Source: Pseudoneobacillus sp042683745 (GTDB taxonomy: Bacteria; Bacillota; Bacilli; Bacillales; Cytobacillaceae). From it: DNA of 64,000 bases. The translations under genes were made by a program, and so were the position numbers. Within the stretch, counting starts at the first letter, position 1, and each line of letters opens with the position of its first letter. The notes under the pieces are model-generated. The model was not told the origin of the DNA. It ran no database searches and was given only the letters and a program-made list of their open reading frames with translations. The DNA is taken from positions 124,001 to 188,000 of the forward strand of contig NZ_JBHUJX010000007.1 in the NCBI RefSeq assembly GCF_042683745.1, given 5' to 3'. This document shows, piece after piece, positions 50,874 through 59,160 of this stretch.

Positions 50874-50943
50874 CACCGGGGGTCAGTCCCTCACTGCTTT
50901 AAAGCGATGAGGGACTGACCCCCGGTGGTTTAACGCGATAAAG
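50874..50943. repeat. GGGGGTCAGTCCC-type dispersed repeat, copy 3 (20-bp perfect stem)
   Basis: The arms CACCGGGGGTCAGTCCCTCA (50874-50893) and its exact complement (50908-50927) enclose CTGCTTTAAAGCGA, followed by GGTTTAACGCGATAAAGG. It shares the core and TTTAA/GCG flanks with copies 1 and 2. Its right end supplies the last codons of the small zinc-ribbon gene at 50930-51112. Confidence 0.75.
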
Positions 50944-51112
50944 GATTTTCCTTTACTGTTGGTGTCCTGATTAGTTTTAGTTCTTTTTTCATCGTATGGC
51001 TAAATAAGTGATTATTGGATAAATTGCGTTTACAATGTGGACAAAGCCACACTCCATTGTTATTACTACTATATGAATATTTTACACAGCCTTTGCAGTA
51101 TTTTTTAAACAA
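50930..51112 (-). CDS. small zinc-ribbon-like protein
   Basis: 60 residues beginning at TTG with a strong ACGGAGG 8 nt upstream. It contains two Cys pairs, CKGC near residue 6 and CPHC near 24, arranged like a treble-clef or zinc ribbon, then a basic C-terminus (KKELKLIRTPTVKENPLSR). Family not recognised. The stop codon lies inside a dispersed repeat, so the original C-terminus may have been altered by it. No operon partner; the next gene upstream starts over 1.2 kb away. Confidence 0.55.
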   Translation of the reverse strand: MFKKYCKGCVKYSYSSNNNGVWLCPHCKRNLSNNHLFSHTMKKELKLIRTPTVKENPLSR

Positions 51113-51243
51113 ACCCTTTTCCTCCGTTTTTCTTTATCTTTTTCCATCTTAACATCCTGCATGGTAGTGACGGTATTCGTATTCAGAATGGATTAAAGGT
51201 AATAATAAAGAATGATAGAAGAACTATACTTTAGGCTGACTCC

Positions 51244-52410
51244 CTATATAACATGCGAAAGTTTATAGTCCATTGTACTTATAGTATCTCTTTCTTGCAG
51301 GACCTGAATTAATGCTTGCAATATTTTAGGATCTACTTTTGTTTTTTCCAGTTCCTTTATTTCTAATAATGCTTCCTCTGTCGTCATGGATGGGCGATAG
51401 GCTCTTGGTTTAATCATGGCTAGGTAGCATTCGACTAGCCCTAGTACTTGTGCAAGCGCTGGTATCTTATTTCCTTCAAGTCCTAACGGATATCCCGAAC
51501 CATTTGTACGTTCATGATGTTTCAAAAAAGCATCTCTTACCTTTTCCAACGACTTAAAATCTCCAAGTAATCGATGTCCAAAAATGCAATGATTTTGGAC
51601 AAGCTTAAACTCATAGCTTGTCAGTTTTTCATTTTTCTCAAATAAATAATCCGGCCATTGGATCCTACTGACAAAATGCAACAAAGAGAGCAGTTCGATC
51701 TCCCAATCCTTTACATCATTGTTTGGTAGTCTCTTAATTATTTTTTTCATAATCATAGACATTTCTGTAATTTCGTTTCTAGTTGTCTGAGATTTCGTCT
51801 CAACAATAGGAACTAAGGCACTTAATACTTCAAAAATATGCTCCTTCATCTGTTTTTCTTCATTAAAACTAGTAATGCTTTTGACATTTCCAAAATGCTT
51901 GACCATCATAGATCCTATTAAAATACTCGCAAATCCGAATAAGATTTGGCATATAATTAATAAGGCATTCTCTTGAACAAACAAACCACTTTGGGAATTT
52001 TGAATACCAGTAAAGCTTATATATGAAAAAATATAAACCGCACTCCATACTTTGTAAGCCCTTCCACTTTCAAGTAAAGCTAAAACAATGGGAAAGTAGG
52101 AAAGATACATCCACATATATGGAAAATCTAAAGGATCGTACAGAGCAACAAATGTGAAGAGGACATAAACCATGACTGCGGAAATATGTTGTGAATGCAC
52201 ACTGAATTTATTTATTTTTTTATGTAAAAAAAAGAAAGCCCAGTGGAAAATCATCGTAAAGGTAAAGCCAAAAAAAATCATTTTAGTCATTTCACTTCGT
52301 AATATAAGATAACAAACGAATCCACTAATAGCTCCCACGCTCATAAGAATAGCCATGAAAAACAGTGTACGATCTCCACGATATTTTATTTCTTCATTAA
52401 ATGTGGTCAC
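51244..52410 (-). CDS. membrane protein with degenerate HD-GYP domain
   Basis: 388 residues. Six or so transmembrane helices occupy residues about 15-180 (LFFMAILMSVGAISGFVCYLI ... ICQILFGFASILIGSMM). The cytoplasmic part resembles HD-GYP: HHERTNGSGYPLGLEGNKIP and ALAQVLGLVECYLAMIKPRAYRPSM are well kept. The first metal-binding HD pair, normally in an HDIGK-like motif, is replaced by LLHFVSRIQWPD. It may therefore bind rather than hydrolyse cyclic di-GMP. It lies 15 nt after the NarL-type regulator gene, so it is probably part of that signalling operon. Confidence 0.78.
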   Translation of the reverse strand: MTTFNEEIKYRGDRTLFFMAILMSVGAISGFVCYLILRSEMTKMIFFGFTFTMIFHWAFFFLHKKINKFSVHSQHISAVMVYVLFTFVALYDPLDFPYMWMYLSYFPIVLALLESGRAYKVWSAVYIFSYISFTGIQNSQSGLFVQENALLIICQILFGFASILIGSMMVKHFGNVKSITSFNEEKQMKEHIFEVLSALVPIVETKSQTTRNEITEMSMIMKKIIKRLPNNDVKDWEIELLSLLHFVSRIQWPDYLFEKNEKLTSYEFKLVQNHCIFGHRLLGDFKSLEKVRDAFLKHHERTNGSGYPLGLEGNKIPALAQVLGLVECYLAMIKPRAYRPSMTTEEALLEIKELEKTKVDPKILQALIQVLQERDTISTMDYKLSHVI

Positions 52411-52425
52411 TTCAAAACCTACTTT

Positions 52426-53055
52426 CTATGGGGTAATTTCTAATAGCCCATTTTTCAAGGCATATAAAACAGCTTGTGAACGATTGGGTTGTCCCGTCTT
52501 CCTCAATATGCTGCTGACATGCGTTTTAACCGTTGCTTCTGAAATAAATAGTTTGTCTGCAATCTCTATATTACTTAAATTATCGACAATACAACGGAAC
52601 ACTTCCTCTTCCCTCTCGGTTAAATTTAATCCGCTGTCTGATTTTTGGGACTGCATTTGTTTATGATTCACTTTTGGCTGGAAGCAGGAGTAACCAAGTA
52701 AGACCATTTGCATCGTTTGTAATATTTGATTGGGAGGGGTGTCTTTCATAATGTACCCATCGACTTCCTCATTGAGAGCGTTATAAATATCTTCACTATC
52801 ATCATAGGCTGTTAGGATAATAATCCTTACCCCCGGTACTAAAGTTTTTAATGTTTGGCATTGGCTAATAATTGATTCACCTGGCATTTTCAAATCTGAA
52901 ATAATTAGATTTGGTTGACATTGTTTGGCAACTTCAATAAGCTCTGTTCCATTAGAAGCTTCCCCAACGATTTCATATGAATCATCACTCCCAATGATCA
53001 TCTTCATCGCCTCACGAACAATTTGATGATCGTCCGCAATCATTACTTTATGCAT
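52426..53055 (-). CDS. NarL/FixJ family response regulator
   Basis: 209 residues. Receiver domain with acidic pocket ADDH at 7-10, phospho-acceptor Asp54 in IISDLKMPG, Thr in ILTAYDD and Lys in YIMKDTPP. LuxR-type helix-turn-helix from about 142 (LTEREEEVFRCIVDNLSNIEIADKL, split here; SEATVKTHVSSILRK). It overlaps the histidine kinase gene by 8 nt, a clear cognate pair. The target is unknown; the adjacent secreted-protein operon is the obvious candidate. Confidence 0.93.
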   Translation of the reverse strand: MHKVMIADDHQIVREAMKMIIGSDDSYEIVGEASNGTELIEVAKQCQPNLIISDLKMPGESIISQCQTLKTLVPGVRIIILTAYDDSEDIYNALNEEVDGYIMKDTPPNQILQTMQMVLLGYSCFQPKVNHKQMQSQKSDSGLNLTEREEEVFRCIVDNLSNIEIADKLFISEATVKTHVSSILRKTGQPNRSQAVLYALKNGLLEITP

Positions 53056-54598
53056 AATTCTTCATTCCTCCCCTAGGAATAATCGCTGTGATTTCCGTAC
53101 CATTCCCCACCACTGACCGTAATGTAAAATGTCCACCAAGATTTCCTACTCTCTCTTTTAGTCCGCTTACCCCATATGACCTTGATGAATGTTCTTGATG
53201 ACTTGATTGTTGAAATCCTACCCCATCATCTATTACTTTTATCGTCCATTGCACCATAGTTACCTCTACAAGTATCGAGATGAGGCTTGCACTCGCATGT
53301 TTTAAGATGTTATTAACAGATTCTTCAATAATCCGATACACAGCCTCTTCTATCTCAACAATCTCATCAACAATATTCCCTTGGCATTCAATGTTTATTT
53401 TTACAGAAGAGTTATAAGTTAACCGCTTAACTAATTGGTGAATAGCATCAAAAATATTAGTATCCCTTTGCTCTCCTTTTAAATGGGCGATAAATGATCT
53501 GACCTCATTTTGGCAGGACGAGGTTTGTTTTTCCATTGCTTCTATTAAATGATTTAGTTCATCAATTCTACCCTTTGAAAGATTACTCTTAATTTGAAAA
53601 ATCTGTGCGGATAAGAAAAACAGCTGTTGCGCTAATCCATCGTGCATATCCTGTGCCATTTTATTACGCACTTCATCTTTCATCGATGAGGCAAGTTCTT
53701 GTTGAAGGACTAATAAATGCAAATGATTTAAAAAATAGGACAATAACATTCTTAGTAAAATAAAATCAAAGTGGCTAAATTGATTTTTCTTTTCGAGCGG
53801 AATAAGTAAGCCACCTATATTTTCATTAGCTTTGTGGACGCGTAGTGGATAAAACAGAAAGTTTTCTAGATCTCCAAGATAACTTTCGATCAAAACATTC
53901 TTCATTTTACGTTCTACTCTATAGGAATCATTTGATCGTAGTATCCTTGTGTAATATTGGATGTACCAATCATCTATGAAACTATTATTTTCATATAAAC
54001 AAATATAACAACGATCCATTTTCATTAACTTCTTGATGTAAGTCTCAGTTATGTTATATAAAAGTTTCACAGATTGAATGGTGGCCAATTTTTTTGAAAA
54101 ATGAAGGATGAGTGTTAACTTTCTAAAAACAGCACCAGCACTTCCCAAAATCGTGGCCATTAATAAATAGAATAAAAATCCCCAAAAAAAGTAAAGGGAA
54201 GATATCCCTTCAATAAGAGGACGTTCTTGAATTTCGAGTGAGAGAATGGTAGCAAGTATACAATAGATAAAAGTTGAGACAAGTGACGCCTTTTTCGAAA
54301 AGAGCATACTTCCGATAAAAAAGGTCGTAAAAAGATAATAAAGTTGTCCCAAATCTAATGAGTAGCAAACATTTAATATAACGAGACTCACAATCTCCAA
54401 TACTACAACTGTGCGCCAGATCGTTTTTTTCATCCAATTGAAATGAAACCATGTCAGGAGGATATTAAAACCAATTAGCAGCGTCAACCCAAAGGAATAT
54501 TTCTGATCCATTCTAAAATGGTATAGAAATAACGCCAATAGGATGACCCACCTTGTACTAATCAATTGCAGAATAAGTTTTTGTAAAACACGAGACAT
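53048..54598 (-). CDS. NarL-type membrane histidine kinase (HisKA_3)
   Basis: 516 residues. Six hydrophobic segments in the first 165 residues (e.g. WVILLALFLYHF, LVILNVCYSL, FFWGFLFYLLMATILG), then a GAF-like cytoplasmic domain with KMDRCYICLYENNSF and FYPLRVHKANENIGGLLIPL. The HisKA_3 motif is KMAQDMHDGLAQQLFFLSAQ (His conserved) and the ATPase part has AVYRIIEESVNNILKHA (N box), VIDDGVGF (G1) and GVSGLKERVGNLGG. It senses an unknown membrane or intracellular cue and phosphorylates the regulator at 52426-53055. Confidence 0.93.
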   Translation of the reverse strand: MSRVLQKLILQLISTRWVILLALFLYHFRMDQKYSFGLTLLIGFNILLTWFHFNWMKKTIWRTVVVLEIVSLVILNVCYSLDLGQLYYLFTTFFIGSMLFSKKASLVSTFIYCILATILSLEIQERPLIEGISSLYFFWGFLFYLLMATILGSAGAVFRKLTLILHFSKKLATIQSVKLLYNITETYIKKLMKMDRCYICLYENNSFIDDWYIQYYTRILRSNDSYRVERKMKNVLIESYLGDLENFLFYPLRVHKANENIGGLLIPLEKKNQFSHFDFILLRMLLSYFLNHLHLLVLQQELASSMKDEVRNKMAQDMHDGLAQQLFFLSAQIFQIKSNLSKGRIDELNHLIEAMEKQTSSCQNEVRSFIAHLKGEQRDTNIFDAIHQLVKRLTYNSSVKINIECQGNIVDEIVEIEEAVYRIIEESVNNILKHASASLISILVEVTMVQWTIKVIDDGVGFQQSSHQEHSSRSYGVSGLKERVGNLGGHFTLRSVVGNGTEITAIIPRGGMKNYA

Positions 54599-54712
54599 AT
54601 TATTCTCCTAAATTTTCCAAATTATACTGTATTCTAGCACTAAAGAACCACGATAATCAATCCGATTTTTTGTAGGTAATTAGCTTTAAATGTCGAAAAG
54701 AACATTTAAACA

Positions 54713-54741
54713 CAAAAAAGCCCACCAAACTTGTTGGTGAA
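54713..54741 (-). terminator. terminator of the secreted-protein operon
   Basis: Minus-strand stem CACCAA-CAAG-TTTGGTG followed by GGCTTTTTTG. It lies 47 nt after the stop of 54788-55555 and before the kinase operon. Confidence 0.8.
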
Positions 54742-54787
54742 CCATTATTTCCGAATATTTTTGTCTACTCACGTCAAAAACTGGTCA

Positions 54788-55555
54788 TTATTTTTTGTTT
54801 ACTTCTGGTTTTGTCGACTCTTCATCTGGAGTTTTTACATTTACAAATTCGCCATTTGTCTGTTCTTTTGTTTGTTCTTCAGGTTTTGGCGTTATTTCCT
54901 CTTCTTTCTCATTTTCAATAGGTGGGAGTTCCTTCTCCCTTTCTGTATGAGTACCGTCAGCATTATGAGGTTGTTCCGTCTTTTCTGGCTCTTGAACAAC
55001 TGTTTCTCTAGTTTTTTGTGCGGGAATATCTTTTTTCTCTTCATGCACTTTTAATTTTTCCCGCTCTTTTTTCTCTTCAAGTTCTTCTAATTGTTGCTGT
55101 CTTCTTAAGTTCTCCTGCTCAATATTTAATTTCGCTGCTTCTAATTGTGTTTCCAGTTGTAATCGATAATCTTCCTTTTCTTTCTCAGCAGAAAGAAAAA
55201 TTTGTGATGAGAGCTGTTGATAATGATTTTGAAGTGATTGACGATATTGTTCAGTTTGGCCAGCTGTAAAATTTGTTAATTCTGGCTCAAGTTTTTTTAC
55301 ATTCCATTCAACCTCTGATTTTAGCCAATCATTTTTTAGTGCTAGCTCTTGTTCAACTAAACTATCAAGAGCATTGAAGCTTTCGTTTTTTTCGTTCGAA
55401 TACAATTGGTCAAGTCTCTCACCCAGATCTAATTGGGCAAATGAAATATTGTAGGTCATAATAGTCATAGCTCCTACGATTGTAAATACTGCTAATATGT
55501 TCGGTTTATTATATTTGTTTCTCATTTTTATTCTTTCACTTCTTTTCATTAACAA
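54788..55555 (-). CDS. secreted coiled-coil protein with acidic repetitive tail (family member D)
   Basis: About 255 residues; no known family recognised. A basic N-terminus and hydrophobic signal segment (ILAVFTIVGAMTIMTYNISFA) with predicted cleavage before QLDLGERL. A long coiled coil follows (ELALKNDWLKSEVEW ... LEAAKLNIEQENLRRQQQLEELEEKKERE), then an unstructured tail rich in Glu, Pro, Thr and Lys. TTG at 55555 has GAGGTGA with 8-nt spacing; the ATG at 55549 is the alternative. Last gene of the operon with two secreted paralogues, another secreted coil protein and a signal peptidase. Confidence 0.72.
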   Translation of the reverse strand: MLMKRSERIKMRNKYNKPNILAVFTIVGAMTIMTYNISFAQLDLGERLDQLYSNEKNESFNALDSLVEQELALKNDWLKSEVEWNVKKLEPELTNFTAGQTEQYRQSLQNHYQQLSSQIFLSAEKEKEDYRLQLETQLEAAKLNIEQENLRRQQQLEELEEKKEREKLKVHEEKKDIPAQKTRETVVQEPEKTEQPHNADGTHTEREKELPPIENEKEEEITPKPEEQTKEQTNGEFVNVKTPDEESTKPEVNKK

Positions 55556-55571
55556 TAGACTCACCTCAAAA

Positions 55572-56102
55572 CTATTGTCCAGATTCTTCGTTTTCAAGTT
55601 CCGCACTTGGATTACTTTCTACATTCTCTGTTTCCATTTCAACAGTCGTGTTTTCAGTCGGACCAGCTTGTTTTTCATTGTCTTTCATGTTTGTGCCACC
55701 TAAGTCTTGTTCATCTGAAGGATTTTTAAAGGGGACACTTCCGTTTTCAGTCGAAACGATTTCATTTTCTTCTACTGGCATTTCTATTAATTGACTATTA
55801 ATCTCGGCAATTTTTTGGTTATATAGGGCCAACTCTTGCGCTTTATACTGTTCCACTTCACTAATAGCCCTTTGTTTGTCTTCGTTTAATTGCTTAAGTA
55901 ATCTTTCCTTTTCCGCATTTAGTTCACTTTCCATATTGGAAACGGAGTTATTAACAATTGCGTTTACTTCCCTATTAAACCACTGTGATATACTAAGCTT
56001 CACATCTTCATTCGCGTATGCTGCCGTCATTGAAGAAAAAAGACTGACACATATTAATAAAGCACCGATAACTAGTTTTCTATTTTTCTTCAACTTGTTC
56101 AC
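55572..56102 (-). CDS. secreted coiled-coil protein with acidic tail (family member C)
   Basis: 176 residues. Signal peptide LVIGALLICVSLFSSMTAAYA with predicted cleavage before NEDV. Then ISQWFNREVNAIVNNSV, comparable to the LQSWYNN start of members A and B, and a coiled coil (ELNAEKERLLKQLNEDKQRA). The C-terminal third is acidic and low-complexity (ENTTVEMETENVESN). It lies 10 nt after the signal peptidase gene and 16 nt before member D. Function unknown. Confidence 0.75.
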   Translation of the reverse strand: MNKLKKNRKLVIGALLICVSLFSSMTAAYANEDVKLSISQWFNREVNAIVNNSVSNMESELNAEKERLLKQLNEDKQRAISEVEQYKAQELALYNQKIAEINSQLIEMPVEENEIVSTENGSVPFKNPSDEQDLGGTNMKDNEKQAGPTENTTVEMETENVESNPSAELENEESGQ

Positions 56103-56112
56103 CTCAACTAAT

Positions 56113-56673
56113 TTACAATTCTAAAGGCTTCATAATTTTGTAAAAAGGAAATATGGAAAACTTTGCATACCCCTTCACTAGGCTATCTGGCTGTGGGCCA
56201 ATATTCGGGTCCCGACTATCCAGACTTTCTCCTGGGGTACGATTATCACCCATAATAAACATATATCCTTTTTCAACAACGACTGGTTCCATATCATTTG
56301 GAGTCCCTAATGCATAGACCTCTGGAATAGCCATATTGTTTACATATAGAACACCCTTTTGAATTGCGACAACATCACCAGGGATTCCAATCACACGTTT
56401 AACAATTTGGTAGCCCCCTTCTTCAACGATAACAACATCACCATAGGAAGGTTTGGATATAAAAGTAGACAACTTATTGACGAATAAAAAACTGCCATCC
56501 TTCAACGTTGGATCCATGGAATGGCCTGAGACTCTTGTAATACCGATGCAATTAGTTACAACTAAATATATCACTACTAATGTAATTACGAATTTTATCC
56601 ATTCTTTTACACTATTCTTCTTTACTGAGGTGACTGACTCATTTTTGCCGACTTCCGTTTGTGTTAATTCCAT
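56113..56673 (-). CDS. type I signal peptidase
   Basis: About 186 residues, one N-terminal transmembrane helix (FVITLVVIYLVVTNCIGI). The catalytic Ser is in VSGHSMDPTL, the general-base Lys in VKRVIGIPGD, and the conserved GDNRTPGESLDSRD box is present: a bacterial P-type enzyme like SipS, not SipW. The frame extends to a GTG at 56718 without a ribosome site; ATG 56673 with a weak GAGTGA fits normal SipS length. Embedded among four genes for exported helical proteins, it probably processes them preferentially. Confidence 0.88.
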   Translation of the reverse strand: MELTQTEVGKNESVTSVKKNSVKEWIKFVITLVVIYLVVTNCIGITRVSGHSMDPTLKDGSFLFVNKLSTFISKPSYGDVVIVEEGGYQIVKRVIGIPGDVVAIQKGVLYVNNMAIPEVYALGTPNDMEPVVVEKGYMFIMGDNRTPGESLDSRDPNIGPQPDSLVKGYAKFSIFPFYKIMKPLEL

Positions 56674-56766
56674 TTCCACTTCACTCGCTTTCGCACCGTT
56701 AGTTAATTTTAGACGCACGTTTATTTTTAAAATATTTAATAATAAAGGTTCGGCTAAAATAATTGG

Positions 56767-56800
56767 GAAGTCTGAAGCCCAGGGAGGGGCTTCAGACTTA
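56767..56800 (-). promoter_or_regulatory. strong hairpin between secreted-protein gene B and the signal peptidase
   Basis: AAGTCTGAAGCCC / GGGCTTCAGACTT, about 13 bp, followed on the minus strand by CCCAATTATTTTAGC rather than a pure U-run. It likely acts as a partial terminator or 3' stabiliser, giving more A/B than downstream products. Confidence 0.65.
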
Positions 56801-56807
56801 TGGAATA

Positions 56808-57590
56808 TTACTTGTTAATTCCGCTTACTAGAGCATCAAGTTCTGCTTTAGCAGCAGCTTCGATAGATGCACCTTTTTGTGTGATTTCACCTTTTTTCAA
56901 TAATTCTAAAGCAGCAATAGATTCTGTGATTTGAGTACGCTTAGCACTGATTTGTGCATCAAGGTTAGCTTTCATTTCGTTAGTTGCAGCAGTTTGTTCC
57001 GCAGCTAATAATCCTTCTAATTCTGATTTTGCATCCTTAATTGCTTGGCCTAATGATTCAATCGCTGCATTTTTAGTTGCAGATACTTGATCATTTACAA
57101 ACGTTAATGATGTAGAACCCTGAGCCTTAACAGCATTTTCAATTTCAGTTTGAGCTTTCTTGGCTACGCTTGTAACTACTGAATTTGTTACACCATTTGT
57201 CTTATTTACAAATTGGTCGAATTGATTGCTCATACCTGAAGAAATGGCTCCCTTTTTTGTATTGATTGCATCAATATGACCTTGTGCAGCAGTATTAATT
57301 GCACCATTTGCACGAGTTACCTCATCTGTTCCAGCAGTTTTAACATTTTGTACAGTATCACCTTTTAATTTATTCTTTTCTGCCTCTAATCCTTTCGCTA
57401 GGCCTACTCCATATTTAGTAAGTTCAGTAGCAGATTTTCCAGTTGCAGCATTAAACTGATTGTTATACCAAGATTGTAATTGCCCCCCAGCATCCGTGTT
57501 AGCAAATGCTGTACCTACTCCGCTTACTAATCCAAATGCTACTGCTCCTACAACGATTTTACCTTTTAAAGTTCCTAATGCGATTTTCAT
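56808..57590 (-). CDS. secreted helical protein, family member B
   Basis: 260 residues. Signal peptide (IVVGAVAFGLVSGVGTAFA) with predicted cleavage before NTDAGG. The mature start has DAGGQLQSWYNNQF (residues 33-46), then Ala/Lys/Glu-rich amphipathic helix to the end, with EAEKNKLKGDT and TAATNEMKANLDAQI matching member A. No Cys, no membrane segment, no wall-anchor motif. Strong Ala content and helical periodicity suggest an extracellular fibre or membrane-surface-binding protein, but the family is not recognised. It is 34 nt after member A and precedes a strong hairpin. Confidence 0.75.
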   Translation of the reverse strand: MKIALGTLKGKIVVGAVAFGLVSGVGTAFANTDAGGQLQSWYNNQFNAATGKSATELTKYGVGLAKGLEAEKNKLKGDTVQNVKTAGTDEVTRANGAINTAAQGHIDAINTKKGAISSGMSNQFDQFVNKTNGVTNSVVTSVAKKAQTEIENAVKAQGSTSLTFVNDQVSATKNAAIESLGQAIKDAKSELEGLLAAEQTAATNEMKANLDAQISAKRTQITESIAALELLKKGEITQKGASIEAAAKAELDALVSGINK

Positions 57591-57624
57591 GTTTTCATTT
57601 CTCCTTTTAATTGTTTTATATTTT

Positions 57625-58383
57625 TTAATTTTTAATATTGTTATTTACCATTTGTTGCAGATCCTTTAATGCGGCATTTTCGATATTTTCACCTTTTGTG
57701 GCTATTGCTTCTTTTTGGTTAGTCTCAGCATTTTTTACTGCTGCTTCCACTTCTTCTTTCTTTACATCAATTTGCTGATCAAGATTTTTTTTCATCTCTT
57801 CAGTAGCAGTTTGCTGCTCGTTAGAAAGTTGTTTATTGAGATTTGTTTGTGTTAGTTCAATAGTCGTGTTCAATGTGTCTACAGCTGATTGCTTCTTTGA
57901 TTCTATCCCTGTTACTGTTTCAGAAACTTTACCATCAAGCTCGTTTTCAACTTCTGATAAAAAAGAGTTAGCCTGATTAGTGATGTAAGCGTTGACTTCA
58001 ACATTTTTTGTTTGGATATAAGAATCAAAATCTTTTTCTACCTGTCCGCCAATTAACTGTTCTTGTTTATCCCATACTTGACCAAGATAGATTCCGTTAT
58101 AATTTTGAATTCGTCCAATCTTTCTATTTACCTCACTAGATGCCAAAGTAGTTATTCTTGTATTCGTATCGGTAATCAACTCATTCTTCTCTGCCTCAAT
58201 CCCTGGCACTAACGATTTAGAATAACTATTTAACTCTGCTGTAGCGGATTGCTGAGTCTGTCCTAGCAAGTTATCATACCAACTTTGAAGCTTGCCTCCT
58301 GCATCCTGATTCGCCATGCCGGATCCAATTGAGATGGCGGAAACTGCTACAGCTGCCATTACTGTTATCTTTAACTTACTCAT
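57625..58383 (-). CDS. secreted helical protein, family member A
   Basis: 252 residues from ATG 58383 (GAGGGGG 6 nt upstream; the longer frame from 58404 overlaps the ribosome site). Signal peptide to about 24 (SIGSGMA), then NQDAGGKLQSWYDNL, matching member B. Long amphipathic helices follow, with EAEKNELITDT and TATEEMKKNLDQQI, ending MVNNNIKN. No anchor motif. As first gene it should be the most highly expressed of the unit. Function unknown. Confidence 0.75.
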   Translation of the reverse strand: MSKLKITVMAAVAVSAISIGSGMANQDAGGKLQSWYDNLLGQTQQSATAELNSYSKSLVPGIEAEKNELITDTNTRITTLASSEVNRKIGRIQNYNGIYLGQVWDKQEQLIGGQVEKDFDSYIQTKNVEVNAYITNQANSFLSEVENELDGKVSETVTGIESKKQSAVDTLNTTIELTQTNLNKQLSNEQQTATEEMKKNLDQQIDVKKEEVEAAVKNAETNQKEAIATKGENIENAALKDLQQMVNNNIKN

Positions 58384-58688
58384 CACTACCCCCTCTTTTC
58401 GCATTTGCTTTTGATATTTGCTTGATGAGTTAATATTATCACCGTGTGAAAATTTACCATATCGAGCAACAGGGGGAAGTTATTGAATATTGGGAATGAT
58501 TTGACGTCTCATACTGAAGGAGGAGTTCAATCAACCTTATGATTTTAGTAGTGAAATGGCTTGGTTGGTAGTTAACGTAGTGGACATCTATTAAATAGGA
58601 AATGGCTTGGTTTATGATGTCCGAGCTATTCAAAATTAGCCCGATGGATGCGGTGGGAAGTCTATATAATTTCGTCAATTGTGACAAA

Positions 58689-58783
58689 GTCCGATAGAAT
58701 TGTGAACTTGTCCGATAGACGCCACTTTTTGTCCGATAGTAGGGGAGTGACTGTCCGATAGAACCCAATTATTGTCCGATAGA
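58689..58783 (+). repeat. five helically phased GTCCGATAGA repeats, array 2
   Basis: Repeats begin at 58689, 58710, 58731 (GTCCGATAGT), 58753 and 58774: spacing 21, 21, 22, 21, identical to array 1, with matching flanks (TTGTGACAAA before, AATTGTGAACTT between units 1 and 2). The array ends 117 bp before the second DUF1659 gene. Nothing else is recognised in 58384-58900. Confidence 0.75.
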
Positions 58784-58900
58784 TTAGTTTTGGCACAGAA
58801 TTTATTTAGTAATTAGTGCATTTTTACAAAAATCCCCCTCCTTATCCTGTCTTTTTCCACCTAAACCTTATATATAGAAGGTGAAAGGAGGTGAGACAAG

Positions 58901-59119
58901 ATGGCACAGTCAATGTTAATAGAATCAAGCTTACGTTTAGTGTATGAAACGGGGTTGAATGAGAAGGGTGAGCCGATTTACAAAGGGAAGACATACAACA
59001 ATGTGAAGAAGGAAGCTTCTGTGGAGCAACTTTTTCAAGTAGCACAAGCAATTGGAACGCTTTCCGTTGATCCGATTCACGCAGTAGAGCGTAATGATCG
59101 CTCGGATATTACGGCTTAA
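58901..59119 (+). CDS. DUF1659 family small protein, copy 2
   Basis: 72 residues differing from copy 1 (40554-40772) at only a few positions (MLIESS for MLVESS, ASVEQ for ATVDQ, STDP to SVDP). GAAAGGAGGTG precedes the ATG as in copy 1. Same order with DUF2922 after 41 nt. Unknown function. The duplication includes the upstream array and promoter region. Confidence 0.85.
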   Translation: MAQSMLIESSLRLVYETGLNEKGEPIYKGKTYNNVKKEASVEQLFQVAQAIGTLSVDPIHAVERNDRSDITA

Positions 59120-59160
59120 TGGCCAGGGTTTATTTTTCAAAAAGGAGGAGGTGAATGAGA

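Noticed and set aside
56113..56718. SipW-type (ER-like) signal peptidase
   Set aside because: The active site has Ser and Lys (KRVIGIPGD) of the bacterial P-type, not the Ser-His arrangement of SipW.
58454..58768. 104-residue minus-strand frame with repeated YRT residues
   Set aside because: The residue repeats arise because 21-bp spacing is a multiple of three; the 22-bp step breaks the frame register and there is no ribosome site.
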